Assembly: GCF_024281035.1 (NCBI RefSeq)
Contig: NZ_JAMXLH010000055.1
Span: 1 to 42,390, forward strand
DNA length: 42,390 bases
Reading direction: 5' to 3'
Origin: Paraburkholderia sp.
Lineage (GTDB): Bacteria; Pseudomonadota; Gammaproteobacteria; Burkholderiales; Burkholderiaceae
How positions within the stretch are numbered: the stretch's first letter is position 1; each line of letters opens with the position of its first letter. The notes beneath the pieces are model-generated. The model was not told where the DNA came from, ran no database searches, and saw only the letters and a list, made by a program, of their open reading frames with translations. The translations under genes were made by a program, and so were the position numbers. Below, piece after piece: positions 41,684 through 42,390 of this stretch.

Positions 41684-42390
41684 TCAGGACTCGACGTCCT
41701 CGAGGCTGAAGATTTCCGACTGGTCGTTGTACGAAAAGATCTCGCCGTAACGGCCCCAGTCGATCACCGTATCGAGCGTCTCCTCGGCGGCGCCGTCGGA
41801 CAAGAAGTCCTCCAGTTCCTGCTCGAAGCGCACGCGCGGCGCACGATGCCCCGGCCGCTCGCCGAGCACCTTCTTGATACGCGCCGCGAGCGGGACGTTG
41901 CGCAGCAGATGCTCCGCGAACATCATCTTGCGCTCCTGCGTGCCGAACTCGGCGAACACGCGCGCGGGCGGCGTGAGCAGCACGTCGCCTTCGCGCACGT
42001 CCGCGAAACCGAGGTTCTGCAGCACTTCCGCGATCGGGAACAGGTCGTCGACTTCCAGATGCAGCGAGCGCGCGATTTCCGGCATGTCGGCGCGGCCATG
42101 GTACGGCGCGGCCGCGAGCGTTTCGATCAGACCGGCCATCAGGTTGGTCGACACGCGCGGCAGCCAGCTGCCGAGCTCCAGCCCCTTCTTGGTCGTCTCG
42201 CCGGTCTGGCGCGCGGTCATCTTCGCGTAGATGTCGTCGACAAGCTTGCGGAATTCCGGGTCCAGACGATTGCGCGGATGCTTGAACGGCACCTTGATTT
42301 CGGCGACGACGCGGCCCGGATTCGACGACAGCACGAGAATGCGGTCGCACATGAACACCGCTTCTTCGATGTTGTGCGTGACGATCAGCA
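41684..42390 (-). CDS. ABC ATPase with AAA-associated C-terminal domain, 5' part cut
   Basis: The reading frame continues through the right edge of the window. The first visible residues are LIVTHNIEEAVFMCDRILVL, containing the H-loop histidine, so the Walker A and B parts lie outside. After the end of the ATPase domain (SSNPGRVVAEIKVPFKHPRN) comes a helical C-terminal region of about 160 residues. Segments such as ADMPEIARSLHLEVDDLFPIAEVLQNLG and EQELEDFLSDGAAEETLDTVIDWGRYGEIF match the AAA-associated (DUF/PF09821-type) domain found on nitrate/sulfonate/taurine-family ATPases in beta-proteobacteria. The permease partner should lie upstream, outside the window. Long segments are quoted in part. 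Confidence 0.88.
   Translation of the reverse strand, partial: LIVTHNIEEAVFMCDRILVLSSNPGRVVAEIKVPFKHPRNRLDPEFRKLVDDIYAKMTARQTGETTKKGLELGSWLPRVSTNLMAGLIETLAAAPYHGRADMPEIARSLHLEVDDLFPIAEVLQNLGFADVREGDVLLTPPARVFAEFGTQERKMMFAEHLLRNVPLAARIKKVLGERPGHRAPRVRFEQELEDFLSDGAAEETLDTVIDWGRYGEIFSYNDQSEIFSLEDVES

Overview
The window is high-GC chromosomal DNA that looks like Burkholderiaceae (Burkholderia, Paraburkholderia, Caballeronia or a close relative). The grounds are the protein families and gene order: ubiC beside htpG, parE-parC-uup, DUF3079 and DUF3562 small proteins, an MctP-like symporter with a DUF3311 partner, and a tRNA-Arg(CCT). This is judged from the proteins alone; no database was searched. 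Most of the window is ordinary core genome, densely packed, with both ends cutting through a gene (transaldolase on the left, an ABC ATPase on the right).

Layout. 0-6 kb: transaldolase 3' part, a VOC/PhnB-like protein, an FUSC membrane protein, a sodium:solute symporter plus its DUF3311 partner, and a spermidine-synthase-like methyltransferase-fold protein. 6-9.1 kb: a looser, visibly lower-GC stretch with small accessory genes (DUF3562, DUF3079, a lipoprotein) and a ParE/RelE toxin with its ribbon-helix-helix antitoxin, behind a well-formed promoter and palindromic operator. 9.1-12.5 kb: hypoxanthine-DNA glycosylase, ubiC and htpG, the last behind a near-consensus heat-shock (sigma-32) promoter. 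12.5-18 kb: a MocR regulator diverging from an EamA exporter, an aminotransferase, RidA and PhzF, which reads as one amino-acid or amine metabolism and export module. 18.2-21.4 kb: a sensor GGDEF-EAL protein and a CopD-like membrane protein. 21.5-28.7 kb, all on the minus strand: parC, parE, uup and a DUF4399 protein. 28.9-32.4 kb: rubredoxin, tRNA-Arg(CCT), two small unknown proteins, and a solitary Dcm-type cytosine methyltransferase with Vsr. 32.5-35.3 kb: a PEBP/YbhB protein, a DHA2 drug exporter and a glycine-rich membrane protein. 35.5-42.4 kb: otsA, three small uncharacterised proteins with good ribosome binding sites, two sigma-54 activators (one with a receiver, one without any sensor domain), and the C-terminal part of a nitrate/sulfonate-type ABC ATPase.

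The most distinctive feature is not one gene. At least ten short tandem arrays (unit 8-14 bp, 2-7 copies) lie between genes or across gene ends, and two of them replicate the stop codon of the adjacent gene. Other points of interest are the triple TGTACCG motif in the MocR intergenic region, the apparently leaderless ubiC transcript, the lysine/alanine-rich histone-H1-like tails on two unrelated proteins, and the paired GSFTGA-type sigma-54 activators. I did not find a CRISPR array, an integrase, an insertion sequence or a recognisable multi-gene defence system.
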